Assembly: GCA_905193725.1 (NCBI GenBank) | Contig: CAJJPW010000003.1 | Coordinates: 1-30,753 of the forward strand | Length of the DNA: 30,753 nucleotides | From: an uncultured Eubacteriales bacterium | Lineage (GTDB): Bacteria; Bacillota; Clostridia; Christensenellales; Christensenellaceae | Direction of reading: 5' to 3' | Shown: positions 7,762 through 15,140 of the stretch, in pieces | How the letters are laid out: each line of letters opens with the position of its first letter | Position numbering within the stretch: the first letter of the stretch is position 1 | Translations under genes and position numbers: made by a program | Notes under the pieces: model-generated | Seen by the model: the letters and a program-made list of their open reading frames with translations, nothing else | Told to the model about the DNA's origin: nothing | Database searches by the model: none

Positions 7762-9105
7762 CTAATAAGCAGGTTCGTCGTGGACAAAATCCAGTTCTCG
7801 ATAGCGGGTAAATTCCCCTTGCCATTGAACGTTGATGGCTCCCGTTGGGCCACTTCTCTGCTTGGCGATGATGATTTGGCTCTTGGCCTCGCCCTCATTT
7901 TCCCCGTAGTAATCTTCCCGATGGAGGAAGAGCACCACGTCCGCATCCTGTTCGATGGAACCGGATTCTCGAAGGTCAGAGAGCATGGGCCGTTTGTTTT
8001 CCCGCTTTTCTGTGGCACGGGAGAGCTGGGAGAGCAGCACAATGGGAACGTTTAAATCCCGGGCCATGACTTTGAGCGCACGGGTGATTCCCGAGATCTC
8101 CTGTTGGCGGTTTTCACCGTGGTTCGTACTGCCAGACATGAGCTGCAGATAGTCAATGACAATCAGACCCAACTGCCCTAGCTGCTGGGAGAGCCGGCGG
8201 GCTTTCCCCAGCATCTCTCCGACGCCAATGGTGGCATTGTCATCAATATAGATGGGCTTTTGCGCCAGTTCTTCCATGGTATCCGAGAGCTTTTGAAAGT
8301 CTGAATCTTTGAGCTGGCCAGTGCGGGCACTTTGAGAGTCCACATTGGCTTGGGAGCACAGGATTCTCGTGGCTAACTGATCGCTGGACATCTCCAAGGA
8401 AAAGATGACAACCGGCAATGTGTTTTTGACAGCTACGTGCTCTACGATGTTGAGCGCGAAGCTGGTCTTACCCATGCCAGGGCGGCCGGCGATGATGATG
8501 AGCTGAGAAGCCTGTAGGCCGGAGAGCATCTTGTCCATAATGGGAAATCCAGTGGAAATACCCATTATGCCCTCTTTGGACTTGGCAGCTTCGCCGATTT
8601 TGATATAGCTCTCGATGAGGGCAGGTTTAATGTGCTCCAAGGTGGATTTACTGTCCTTCATCACCAAATTGTAGATCTTCTCGCTGGTGGTGTTGATGAT
8701 CTCATCGACAGGGAGCGAGGCGGAAAACGCCTGATCTGTGCTATCGTGGCATATGCCGATGAGCCGGCGCAAAATGCTCTTTTCCCGGACAATATCGATG
8801 TAATACCCCAAATTAGAGGTAGAGGGGACGATATCCGTTAAATCCGTCAGGTATTTTTTCTCCTCGATACTCAGAGGGTTTTGCTGCTCTAGTCTATCAA
8901 TAATGGTGATCAGGTCTACAGGAAGGCCTACATTGGCCAAATCCTGCATCACCAAATAGACTTTTTTGTGGCGCTCCACATAGAAGTCTTCGGGAGACAG
9001 TTTTTCAATTGCCTCATAGACACATTTTTCACTGAGCAACATAGAGCCCAAAATGGACTGTTCCGCTTCAATGTTATGAGGTAGTACTTTCGCAACTTGC
9101 GCCAT
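7762..9105 (-). CDS. dnaB: Replicative DNA helicase
   Basis: A 447-residue DnaB-family hexameric 5'-3' helicase that unwinds the replication fork and recruits primase. The N-terminal helical domain starts at LPHNIEAEQSILGSML (about 8-23). The RecA-like motor contains the Walker A motif GRPGMGKTS (207-215), Walker B IVIDYLQL (315-322), the SQLSR segment near 359 and the conserved DLRESGSIEQDADV stretch (377-390). The C terminus carries RSGPTG (418-423). No intein or truncation. AAAGGGA precedes the ATG at a workable distance. It is the last gene of the yybS-gdpP-rplI-dnaB series (Bacillus calls this gene dnaC), 81 bases after rplI. A short hairpin without T-run (7746-7762) sits at its end. Confidence 0.97.
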   Translation of the reverse strand: MAQVAKVLPHNIEAEQSILGSMLLSEKCVYEAIEKLSPEDFYVERHKKVYLVMQDLANVGLPVDLITIIDRLEQQNPLSIEEKKYLTDLTDIVPSTSNLGYYIDIVREKSILRRLIGICHDSTDQAFSASLPVDEIINTTSEKIYNLVMKDSKSTLEHIKPALIESYIKIGEAAKSKEGIMGISTGFPIMDKMLSGLQASQLIIIAGRPGMGKTSFALNIVEHVAVKNTLPVVIFSLEMSSDQLATRILCSQANVDSQSARTGQLKDSDFQKLSDTMEELAQKPIYIDDNATIGVGEMLGKARRLSQQLGQLGLIVIDYLQLMSGSTNHGENRQQEISGITRALKVMARDLNVPIVLLSQLSRATEKRENKRPMLSDLRESGSIEQDADVVLFLHREDYYGENEGEAKSQIIIAKQRSGPTGAINVQWQGEFTRYRELDFVHDEPAY

Positions 9106-9186
9106 AGATCGATTTCCCTTTCTTAAAAAGCCGGCCTTTTGCGTTACCCGATTTCAATTCTCAAGCGACTTTAGCCATGGGAGTGA

Positions 9187-9639
9187 TTACTCAGCCTTGC
9201 TTACCAACACCTGAATTTTAGCGGTGATCTCTGGGTAAACCCGAATGGTTACGGGGTATTCGCCGGTTACTTTGATGTTGTTTGCCAGCACGATTTTCTT
9301 TTTATCCATCTCAATGCCGTGTTCGCTGAGCAACGCGGCGGCAATTTCCTTAGAAGTAATGGCGCCAAATAGTTTATCTTGACTCTCGCCGCATTTGGCC
9401 TGGATGTGCACCGTAAGGCCTTCGATCTTCTTTGCCAGCTCCGCGGCCTCTTGCCGTTCCACCTGTTTTTTGTGCAGCGCTGCATTTTTAGCCAGCGTAG
9501 CTGCATTTAAGTTGGTCGTATTGGCCTCTTTGGCTAAGTTTTTAGGAAATAAAAAGTTTCTGGCGTATCCATCGCTCACATTCACGATGTCTCCTGCTTT
9601 TCCCTTTCCCTTTACATCCTCTATGAGTATGACTTTCAT
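9187..9639 (-). CDS. rplI: 50S ribosomal protein L9
   Basis: A 150-residue protein, the normal L9 length. The N-terminal rRNA-binding domain begins [21 protein letters not shown] with the conserved [16 protein letters not shown]. The long connecting helix (about 41-75) is rich in Ala, Glu and Lys, and the C-terminal domain follows. L9 binds 23S rRNA at the base of the L1 stalk and affects reading-frame fidelity. Its ATG overlaps the gdpP stop by four bases (ATGA), and AAGGAGG lies inside the end of gdpP, so translation is probably coupled. This gene order is conserved in Firmicutes. Confidence 0.98.
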   Translation of the reverse strand: MKVILIEDVKGKGKAGDIVNVSDGYARNFLFPKNLAKEANTTNLNAATLAKNAALHKKQVERQEAAELAKKIEGLTVHIQAKCGESQDKLFGAITSKEIAAALLSEHGIEMDKKKIVLANNIKVTGEYPVTIRVYPEITAKIQVLVSKAE

Positions 9640-11591
9640 TTGGTATCCTCCTTAAAATATTTTTCAATTTCTGTAATGAGCATAAAGATGACCTCTGGTA
9701 TGGTCTTGTCTTTGATTTGAGCACCAGCTATGGTGGCATGGCCACCGCCACCCAGCCGCTCTAAAATCAGTTGGACATTAATGCCGCCAATAGAGCGCCC
9801 ACTGATGGAGATCACCCCATTTGGGTTCTGACTGAGCACAAACGAGGCGTCAATACCCTTAATGCCTACCAGAGAATCCGCTGCCTGTGCAGCGATCAGC
9901 TGCTTGTTGGGCAGGTTATCGGGGCATTGGGATATGGCCACACAGCCGTGGACAATTTGCGCAGTGCGCACCACTTGAGAGCGGGCAGCAAATGTCTCAA
10001 AATCATCCTGAAATAGCGTGCGAATGGATGTGGTATCTGCACCGGCGCGACGCAGATACGAAGCGGCGTCAAAGGTACGAACACCTGTCTTAAAGGAAAA
10101 CCCCTTGGTATCGATAGTGATGCCCGCAAGAAGCGCCTCTGCCTCCAAAGGCAGGAGCTTGATATTTTCCGAGAAATACTGGACGATCTCCGTGACCATT
10201 TCAGCGGCAGAAGAAGCATAGGGCTCTTGATAAAAGAGCGCACAATTTTCTATGCTACTTGTGCCCTTTAAGTGGTGGTCGATGACCACAACAGTTGCCA
10301 CTTTATCTAGCAGAGAGGAGGCCAGCACATAGGATTTATTCTGGGTATCCACGACGACGATCATAGTCTGCTTGTCGATCATTGAAGCTGCTTCGCTGAC
10401 AGAGATAAACACGTTTTGGTATTCCGGCAATTTTTTTGCCTCTTCTACAGCGGCAGCGATGGCTACATTGGCCTTATCCAACACAATATATGGACGCTTA
10501 CCGATTTTTCTCGCGCAAGCACAGATACCCATGGCAGAACCTAAACAGTCTAAATCGGGAACTGCATGGCCCAATATGAGAATATTGGTGTACTGCTCCA
10601 TGAGATTGCGCAATGCCTTGCTCATCACCCGAGAGCGCACTTTGCTTTTGACTTGGACAGCTTTTTGAATGCCGCCGTAAAAGGAAAAACCCTCTTTATC
10701 TTTGATGATGGCCTGATCACCACCCCGGCCCTGGGCAAGTTCCAACGCTTTGCGGGCAAATTCGTCGCTTCGCTTATGATTGCTGGACCAGCCGATGGCG
10801 ATACTGATGGTGGGGCTGACGCCGTTGGGCACCATGATGCTGCGAACATCGTCCAAAATTTTAAAACGCTCTTCCTGCATTTTGCGCAGGTGCATTTTTT
10901 CAAAGGCAATCACGTACTTGTCGCTCTGATATTTGAGCATCAGCGCATCTTTCCCTTCCAGCCAAGCGGAGATAGCCCGATCGATATTCACATCCAGCTC
11001 AGAGTGTTCTACCTGAGAAATCCCCTGGATGAGCTCGTTATAGCTATCAATTTGGATATATCCCACTACAGGGTGGAGCATCTGATTCATATGGGTAGCC
11101 TTGATTGCCACATCCTCGTTGATAAATCGGAAGATAAAGTAATCTCTGCCCTGAAATTGGGTGGAGATTTTTTCAATTTTGTAGGTGATATTGCCAATGG
11201 TGATGGATTTATCCTTGTTGGGCCGTGCCAAATTGGGAAAGAGCTTATACACGTTTTTGCGCACGGCAAAGTTGTTATGAATCTGCAAAAACGCGGAGTT
11301 GCTCCAGTAAATTCTACCGCTGACCGAGGTGATGGTGGTGGGCAAATAGGCAGCGTTAATATAAGCGTCTATTTTATTTGCCTCTTGCTGCAGAATCTGG
11401 GCAGAGCGAATAGACCATGTAGTATTGGGAACGGTGACGATAAAAAAGAAAACGAGGGCAATGGCCAGCATCAGTACGATATAAAATTCGCTAATGTGGT
11501 CTTTCCCTAAAATCGCTAATAAACTTGTGGCGATGATGATGAGCAAAAATGCCAACACATCGTTTGAAAAATAAAACCTTCTGTTTTTCAT
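9636..11591 (-). CDS. gdpP: Cyclic-di-AMP phosphodiesterase (GdpP/YybT type)
   Basis: A 651-residue membrane-bound enzyme hydrolysing c-di-AMP to pApA, controlling potassium, cell wall and stress physiology. Two N-terminal membrane helices (about 10-29 and 36-54) are followed by a PAS-like domain (~70-150) and a degenerate GGDEF domain (~165-300, ending RGGDQAIIK). The DHH/DHHA1 catalytic module has GHAVPDLD (341-348), VVDT near 413, DHH (438-440), [10 protein letters not shown] and GGGGH (614-618). The metal-binding Asp and His residues are intact, so it should be active. A frame starting with TTG at 11597 exists, but AGAGGA sits directly against it. The ATG at 11591 has proper spacing and is chosen. 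It overlaps rplI by four bases and follows yybS closely. Confidence 0.95.
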   Translation of the reverse strand: MKNRRFYFSNDVLAFLLIIIATSLLAILGKDHISEFYIVLMLAIALVFFFIVTVPNTTWSIRSAQILQQEANKIDAYINAAYLPTTITSVSGRIYWSNSAFLQIHNNFAVRKNVYKLFPNLARPNKDKSITIGNITYKIEKISTQFQGRDYFIFRFINEDVAIKATHMNQMLHPVVGYIQIDSYNELIQGISQVEHSELDVNIDRAISAWLEGKDALMLKYQSDKYVIAFEKMHLRKMQEERFKILDDVRSIMVPNGVSPTISIAIGWSSNHKRSDEFARKALELAQGRGGDQAIIKDKEGFSFYGGIQKAVQVKSKVRSRVMSKALRNLMEQYTNILILGHAVPDLDCLGSAMGICACARKIGKRPYIVLDKANVAIAAAVEEAKKLPEYQNVFISVSEAASMIDKQTMIVVVDTQNKSYVLASSLLDKVATVVVIDHHLKGTSSIENCALFYQEPYASSAAEMVTEIVQYFSENIKLLPLEAEALLAGITIDTKGFSFKTGVRTFDAASYLRRAGADTTSIRTLFQDDFETFAARSQVVRTAQIVHGCVAISQCPDNLPNKQLIAAQAADSLVGIKGIDASFVLSQNPNGVISISGRSIGGINVQLILERLGGGGHATIAGAQIKDKTIPEVIFMLITEIEKYFKEDTK

Positions 11592-11604
11592 ATCCAATCC
11601 TCTA

Positions 11605-12588
11605 TCAGTTGTTATCTGGTGGAGCCTGTCTTAGCCGGAAGACTTGGTCAAAAATTCCTAGAAATACCAGCATGGTGGAGAGAAACAGCACACAAGCAAC
11701 TTCGATGAGTATTTCTAGAGCCCTGGTCTTCATGCGGATGCTCAAGAAAAAATCCAGAAATGCCAGGCCCTGTACTGTCAAGATGAGCACAAAACACCCC
11801 AGCAAAATATCTCTGACAACTGCAAGATCTATATTAAAGATTAATTCCACTAGCAGCACTAAAATATACGCCAAGATGGCATACCACGTGAAATTTTTGG
11901 GCATGGACATCTGGCGAAAAGGCGGTACGGCCAAGACGGAACCCCCCGTTTTTTTGAGCACAAACCGCAGGAGCAAAAAGCCAATCAATCCTCCCAATAA
12001 CACCATGCTAATGCACAAGGTAGGCAGCGAGGTCTCTAGCGATTGGGTGAGGATTTCCATCACATAGCTGAGGGCCCCGGACGCTGAAACACTGATTTCA
12101 GTAAGGGGTGTTCCGCTAAACGCTGCATATAGCAAATACGTAAGCCCCTGCTGCTCGGCCAAATTGCTCTGTAGCAGATTAATAGTGGCGGTTAGGAGAT
12201 CGGTGTGAAATACCAGATAACAGACCCCTAAAATGGCAAAAAGACCCACCAGGTATCCACCGCTGGAATAGGCGACGCTCTCAAAGAAAGGCGGCCTCTT
12301 GCGAAACACAATGGCCAGCCCAAGTGCGCTGGGCAAAAGAAATGCCAACAAAAAGATCGCCAGTGTCAGCCCAACAGACAAGTAGCATAGACCAAATAGG
12401 AGCGCCGTCGCTAAAATGCCATAACCCACCGGGCGACGGCTAAACACATACGCCAAGGGGAGTGGGATGAAAATGATGGTAAGAAAAAATACAAGGGTGA
12501 TAAATATGAGGACGAGTGTCAAAAGCACTGCAATGAGCACTTCCAGCAGCGCCCTACCCGCTGTATTTTGTCCAGTCGATCTATTCAT
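11605..12588 (-). CDS. yybS: YybS-family integral membrane protein (DUF2232)
   Basis: A 327-residue very hydrophobic protein with about eight to nine predicted membrane helices, starting after a short polar N terminus. The region around FRQMSMPKNFTWY followed by a helix, then VQGLAFLDFFLS near the C terminus, resembles the DUF2232/YybS family. The position immediately upstream of gdpP is where yybS lies in Bacillus. The function is unknown to me. The conserved pairing suggests a link to membrane or c-di-AMP physiology, which is inference. A GGAG site lies rather far (about 14 bases) from the ATG, inside the end of the MazG-like gene. Gaps are nine bases to the upstream gene and thirteen to gdpP. 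Confidence 0.85.
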   Translation of the reverse strand: MNRSTGQNTAGRALLEVLIAVLLTLVLIFITLVFFLTIIFIPLPLAYVFSRRPVGYGILATALLFGLCYLSVGLTLAIFLLAFLLPSALGLAIVFRKRPPFFESVAYSSGGYLVGLFAILGVCYLVFHTDLLTATINLLQSNLAEQQGLTYLLYAAFSGTPLTEISVSASGALSYVMEILTQSLETSLPTLCISMVLLGGLIGFLLLRFVLKKTGGSVLAVPPFRQMSMPKNFTWYAILAYILVLLVELIFNIDLAVVRDILLGCFVLILTVQGLAFLDFFLSIRMKTRALEILIEVACVLFLSTMLVFLGIFDQVFRLRQAPPDNN

Positions 12589-12597
12589 AGTTCGTTT

Positions 12598-12921
12598 TTA
12601 GACTCCTGTTTTCTTTGAGGACAGATGCCTTTTGAGATTCGATAAATCGGCAAATTCTGTCTCGATAAGCTCCTCATCGATGATTCCCAGATGCAGACGC
12701 CGCATCAGCTGTTCATCCACTTGGGCAAAATCAATGCCACAGCGTTTGGCGAGCAGATAGGTTACCATAATCAACTCCGCGCACTGGCTAATCAGCTCTT
12801 CCTTACCAGAAGAGCGCTTAAGCAGAGCCTTATATACTTTTGCCTGCTTCATGCTGAGCTCGGCTTTTAAAAATTCAATTGCCTCAAGGTTAGAGGCAAT
12901 ATTTAAGTGGTCATTTTGCAT
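12598..12921 (-). CDS. MazG-like family protein
   Basis: A small helical protein of 107 residues (114 if the first ATG at 12942 is used). The pattern NLEAIEFLKAEL, an AELIMVTYLLAKRCGI helix and an LHLGIIDEE stretch resembles the short MazG-like proteins found upstream of yybS in clostridia. MazG proteins are all-alpha NTP pyrophosphatases. The EExxD-type metal motif of true MazG is not obvious here, so activity is doubtful. I favour the ATG at 12921. With the promoter at 12961-12989, transcription begins near 12954, leaving almost no leader and no ribosome binding site for the 12942 start, whereas GGAG lies upstream of 12921. It is the first gene of the yybS-gdpP-rplI-dnaB unit. Confidence 0.75.
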   Translation of the reverse strand: MQNDHLNIASNLEAIEFLKAELSMKQAKVYKALLKRSSGKEELISQCAELIMVTYLLAKRCGIDFAQVDEQLMRRLHLGIIDEELIETEFADLSNLKRHLSSKKTGV

Positions 12922-12960
12922 AAGGCGATACATCTCCAGCATAAATTAAAGCTAACTATA

Positions 12961-12989
12961 ATATTAATACAAAATGCTAAAAACTACAA
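12961..12989 (-). promoter_or_regulatory. Promoter of the mazG-like/yybS/gdpP/rplI/dnaB unit
   Basis: On the minus strand TTGTAG (12984-12989), exactly 17 bases, then TAATAT (12961-12966). Predicted transcription start is near 12954, about 33 bases before the chosen start codon. Confidence 0.65.
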
Positions 12990-13031
12990 GGTTTAGGAGG
13001 AAAAGAGGGCAAAAAACCCGCAATAAAATAG

Positions 13032-13047
13032 GGCATAAAGTTATGCC
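13032..13047 (-). terminator. Possible terminator after the sugar transferase
   Basis: GGCATA (13042-13047 read on minus) pairs with TATGCC (13032-13037) around a four-base loop, followed on the minus strand by a T-rich stretch (CTATTTTATT). It lies 77 bases beyond the sugar transferase stop. The stem is short, so this is tentative. Confidence 0.4.
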
Positions 13048-13123
13048 GCTGACAAATGCTCTATGGGATCAACAAAAGGAAATAAGTGAAAAGCCAAAGG
13101 GAAGGGCGAGCAAATTACTAGAG

Positions 13124-13816
13124 CTAAAAAGCGCCGTCTTTGCTGATGACAGCTACAATGGTTTTAAAGAGGATCTTAATATCCAGCCATGCGGACATAT
13201 TGTCGATATACTCCAGGTCTTTGTCGATCCGCTCTTGCAATGTCAGATTGTTTCGACCGCTGATCTGGGCAAGACCGGTAAGCCCTGGTTTTACCATCAG
13301 ACGATAGAGCTGCTCTTTAGAGAGTGCTTGTACCTCTTCTGGGATAAAGGGGCGAGGGCCGATAAAGCTCATTGTGCCACGCAGCACGCAAAAAAGCTGA
13401 GGAAGCTCGTCAATGGAGTACTTGCGCAAGAAAGCGCCTACTTTGGTAACTCTATCATCAAACTCCTTTTGCACAAAGGGGTTGTCTTTGTCTAAAAAAG
13501 TAGAGGAATCCACCTTTTCTTCCGCATCCACTACCATGGTGCGCAACTTATAGATTTTAAAAGGCTGGCCCCATTTGCCGATGCGAATTTGGGTAAAAAA
13601 GATAGGCCCCTTAGAATCCGACTTGATGGCAATGGCAATAAAAGGAAACAATATGATTAAAATGCAAAGACAAACCAAACTGCAAAAAATATCAGCAGTT
13701 CGCTTAAAAAAAGGGTAGTATAATCTCTTTTTAAAGGTATCTTTCTTGCGAGATTCCTTTTTTTTGAGCTCTTTTACGAGTTTTTTATCTATATGAAAAT
13801 CATTATAGCCTTTCAT
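13124..13816 (-). CDS. Bacterial sugar transferase (polyprenyl-phosphate glycosyl-1-phosphate transferase)
   Basis: A 230-residue monotopic membrane enzyme of the PF02397 family. It transfers a sugar-1-phosphate from a nucleotide sugar to undecaprenyl phosphate to begin an exopolysaccharide, capsule or glycan. A very basic N terminus (residues 11-40) is followed by one hydrophobic segment (about 43-64). The conserved catalytic core comprises KLRTM (90-94), the DELPQL motif (136-141, with the Asp-Glu pair), GPRP (153-156) and PGLTGLAQISGRN (177-189). It has the short catalytic-core length, without the N-terminal extension of WbaP-like forms. AAGGTG lies before the ATG. No other polysaccharide gene is adjacent, which is unusual. 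It has its own near-perfect promoter. The sugar specificity cannot be read from sequence. Confidence 0.9.
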   Translation of the reverse strand: MKGYNDFHIDKKLVKELKKKESRKKDTFKKRLYYPFFKRTADIFCSLVCLCILIILFPFIAIAIKSDSKGPIFFTQIRIGKWGQPFKIYKLRTMVVDAEEKVDSSTFLDKDNPFVQKEFDDRVTKVGAFLRKYSIDELPQLFCVLRGTMSFIGPRPFIPEEVQALSKEQLYRLMVKPGLTGLAQISGRNNLTLQERIDKDLEYIDNMSAWLDIKILFKTIVAVISKDGAF

Positions 13817-13848
13817 GTCAACACCTTAACTATAGTGGGCTTAGTAAG

Positions 13849-13877
13849 ATTATATAGTTATTATAATTATTTGTCAA
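13849..13877 (-). promoter_or_regulatory. Consensus sigma-A promoter of the sugar transferase
   Basis: A perfect TTGACA (minus strand, 13872-13877), 17-base AT-rich spacer and perfect TATAAT (13849-13854). Predicted transcription start is near 13842, about 25 bases before the ATG. Confidence 0.85.
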
Positions 13878-13940
13878 AATAAATAAAAAAAACATGATTA
13901 GAACTAAAAAAGATGGGTATATTTTTAATAGAAGGAAAGA

Positions 13941-13969
13941 TTGACAACAAATAGTAGGAATGATATGAT
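13941..13969 (+). promoter_or_regulatory. Consensus sigma-A promoter of the HPr-like gene
   Basis: Perfect TTGACA (13941-13946), 17-base spacer and TATGAT (13964-13969). Predicted start near 13976. It is divergent from the sugar transferase promoter, with 63 bases between the two -35 boxes. Confidence 0.85.
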
Positions 13970-14018
13970 TACTTTAGAGTTTTAAACTCATTTTAAATAA
14001 TTTAAGGAGGGAATGTTA

Positions 14019-14252
14019 GTGAAAATCAAAAACATTACAGAACCGCAGAAATTCTTTGAGGTGTTAAAAGAGTGCAAAGGTAAAGTAGAGCTGATCACAT
14101 CAGAAGGTGACAGATTAAACATGAAATCCACACTTTGCCAGTATATCGCTTTGACACAAATGTTCAAAGATGCGCAGATTGATGAATTAGATTTGATCGT
14201 ATCTGAGCCGGAAGATTTAAACCTCCTACTAAATTATCTCGTAAGAGGTTAG
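14019..14252 (+). CDS. Small HPr-like protein lacking the phosphorylatable His
   Basis: A 77-residue acidic cytoplasmic protein. The pattern of a short strand, a helix, a second strand followed by NMKSTLCQYIAL and a final strand-helix suggests an HPr-like fold as seen in small clostridial proteins. It contains no histidine, so it cannot act as a PTS phosphocarrier. This assignment is tentative. I choose GTG at 14019 because AAGGAGG (14004-14010) is eight bases away. The in-frame ATG at 14013 would leave only two bases. It is read from its own strong promoter as a single-gene unit and ends at a clear terminator, suggesting high expression. The function is unknown. Confidence 0.7.
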   Translation: MKIKNITEPQKFFEVLKECKGKVELITSEGDRLNMKSTLCQYIALTQMFKDAQIDELDLIVSEPEDLNLLLNYLVRG

Positions 14253-14271
14253 TTTAAATCTCTGAACACAT

Positions 14272-14295
14272 GCCGCGTTGATACGCGGCTTTTTT
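14272..14295 (+). terminator. Intrinsic terminator after HPr-like gene
   Basis: GCCGCGT (14272-14278) pairs perfectly with ACGCGGC (14283-14289) around a four-base loop, followed by six T (14290-14295). Confidence 0.95.
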
Positions 14296-14466
14296 ATTGC
14301 GCAAAGAGAGGCCTGTGCCCGCATGGTAACACTTTTGAGCCAGGCGGGGATGCTGCCTGAGTAGTAAAGGGGATACAAGCTGCATTTTGGCGTTAGAGTT
14401 TCACTCTATCTGGAACATGTTGTGCCGCTGGGAAAAAATACACTGCCAGCGGAACAATTTTTTTTT
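14296..14466 (+). ncRNA. Candidate small RNA or attenuating leader ahead of thpR-addB-addA
   Basis: No convincing coding frame in this 171-base stretch. It ends in a strong intrinsic terminator: the arms 14420-14431 and 14446-14457 pair over 12 positions with one mismatch, then nine T at 14458-14466. The upstream gene already has its own terminator at 14272-14295, so this second one must end a different transcript. Inside, CAGGC/GCCTG arms (around 14330-14355) and TAGAGT/ACTCTA (around 14393-14408) can form hairpins. I do not recognise a known riboswitch or 6S RNA core, and I see no clear promoter. It is either a free small RNA or a leader controlling the operon that begins 100 bases downstream. 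Confidence 0.4.
14420..14466 (+). terminator. Strong intrinsic terminator without an upstream gene
   Basis: Twelve-position stem with one mismatch (14420-14431 / 14446-14457), 14-base A-rich loop and T9 run. It lies 100 bases upstream of the thpR start. Confidence 0.85.
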
Positions 14467-14566
14467 GCAAAGGTCTTTTCAATTCTCCACGATGTTTTTA
14501 TCATATAAGTAAGTATATTTTTGTAGTGTCTGCTCTGAGTGGCATGGAACGAGAGGATGTGTGACT

Positions 14567-15106
14567 GTGAGAATGTTCATAGGCATTCCCATCTTGGGGG
14601 AAGCTCTGGAAGAGATAAAACGAATTGTAGAGATGGTACAATCTCCCAAAGGAAGAGTCACGCCCCTTAGCAACCTCCATATGACGTTGGCCTTTTTGGG
14701 AGAGATACCGGTCCAACGGCTGGGAGCGGTTCACAGCGCTATGCAAAAGGTGAGCAGCTGTTTGGGCCAGTTCTCTGTTCCGCTTGCAAGGCTGGGGACG
14801 TTTCAAAAAAGTGGCATACTCTTTTTGGAGACGGGAGATCCGGAGGGGAAGTTGAACCATCTGGCAAAACTAGTTCGCAGTGAACTGGGAAAAGTGGGAG
14901 TAGAAGTGGATAGCAAAAAGTTTGTCCCCCATATCACCCTCAAAAGAAGAGACGGTGAAGAGGAGATTCGCGAGTATTGCAGGGGGGTAGCGGTAAATAA
15001 AAAGTTGCTTTGGGTTTCAGAAATCTATCTCTATCAAAGTCAGCTAACCAAGGCAGGTCCTCACTATCGAGTCTATAATGCATATCCTCTGCATGGAGGA
15101 AAATAA
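14567..15106 (+). CDS. thpR: RNA 2',3'-cyclic phosphodiesterase (2'-5' RNA ligase-like)
   Basis: A 179-residue protein of the 2H phosphoesterase family. It opens 2',3'-cyclic phosphate RNA ends, and some members ligate 2'-5' bonds. The two diagnostic HxT motifs are HMT at 38-40 and HIT at 122-124, and the N terminus MRMFIGIPI matches the usual MR-FI- start. I choose GTG at 14567 over GTG at 14561 and ATG at 14573: GAGAGGA (14551-14557) lies nine bases from 14567, three bases from 14561 and fifteen from 14573. It is 34 bases upstream of addB on the same strand, and the linkage to addBA suggests co-transcription. Its physiological role is unclear. Confidence 0.9.
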   Translation: MRMFIGIPILGEALEEIKRIVEMVQSPKGRVTPLSNLHMTLAFLGEIPVQRLGAVHSAMQKVSSCLGQFSVPLARLGTFQKSGILFLETGDPEGKLNHLAKLVRSELGKVGVEVDSKKFVPHITLKRRDGEEEIREYCRGVAVNKKLLWVSEIYLYQSQLTKAGPHYRVYNAYPLHGGK

Positions 15107-15140
15107 AGAAGATCAGATGAGGAATACATGAGGAGGAAGT

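Noticed and set aside
7746..7762. GATGGG/CCCATC hairpin at the end of dnaB as a terminator
   Set aside because: No T-run follows on the minus strand.
10566..11510. Long 314-codon open frame on the plus strand
   Set aside because: It lies entirely antisense to gdpP, whose domain motifs and operon context are clear, and its product shows no recognisable motif.
12974..13495. 173-codon plus-strand frame
   Set aside because: Antisense to the sugar transferase over most of its length and without a family motif.
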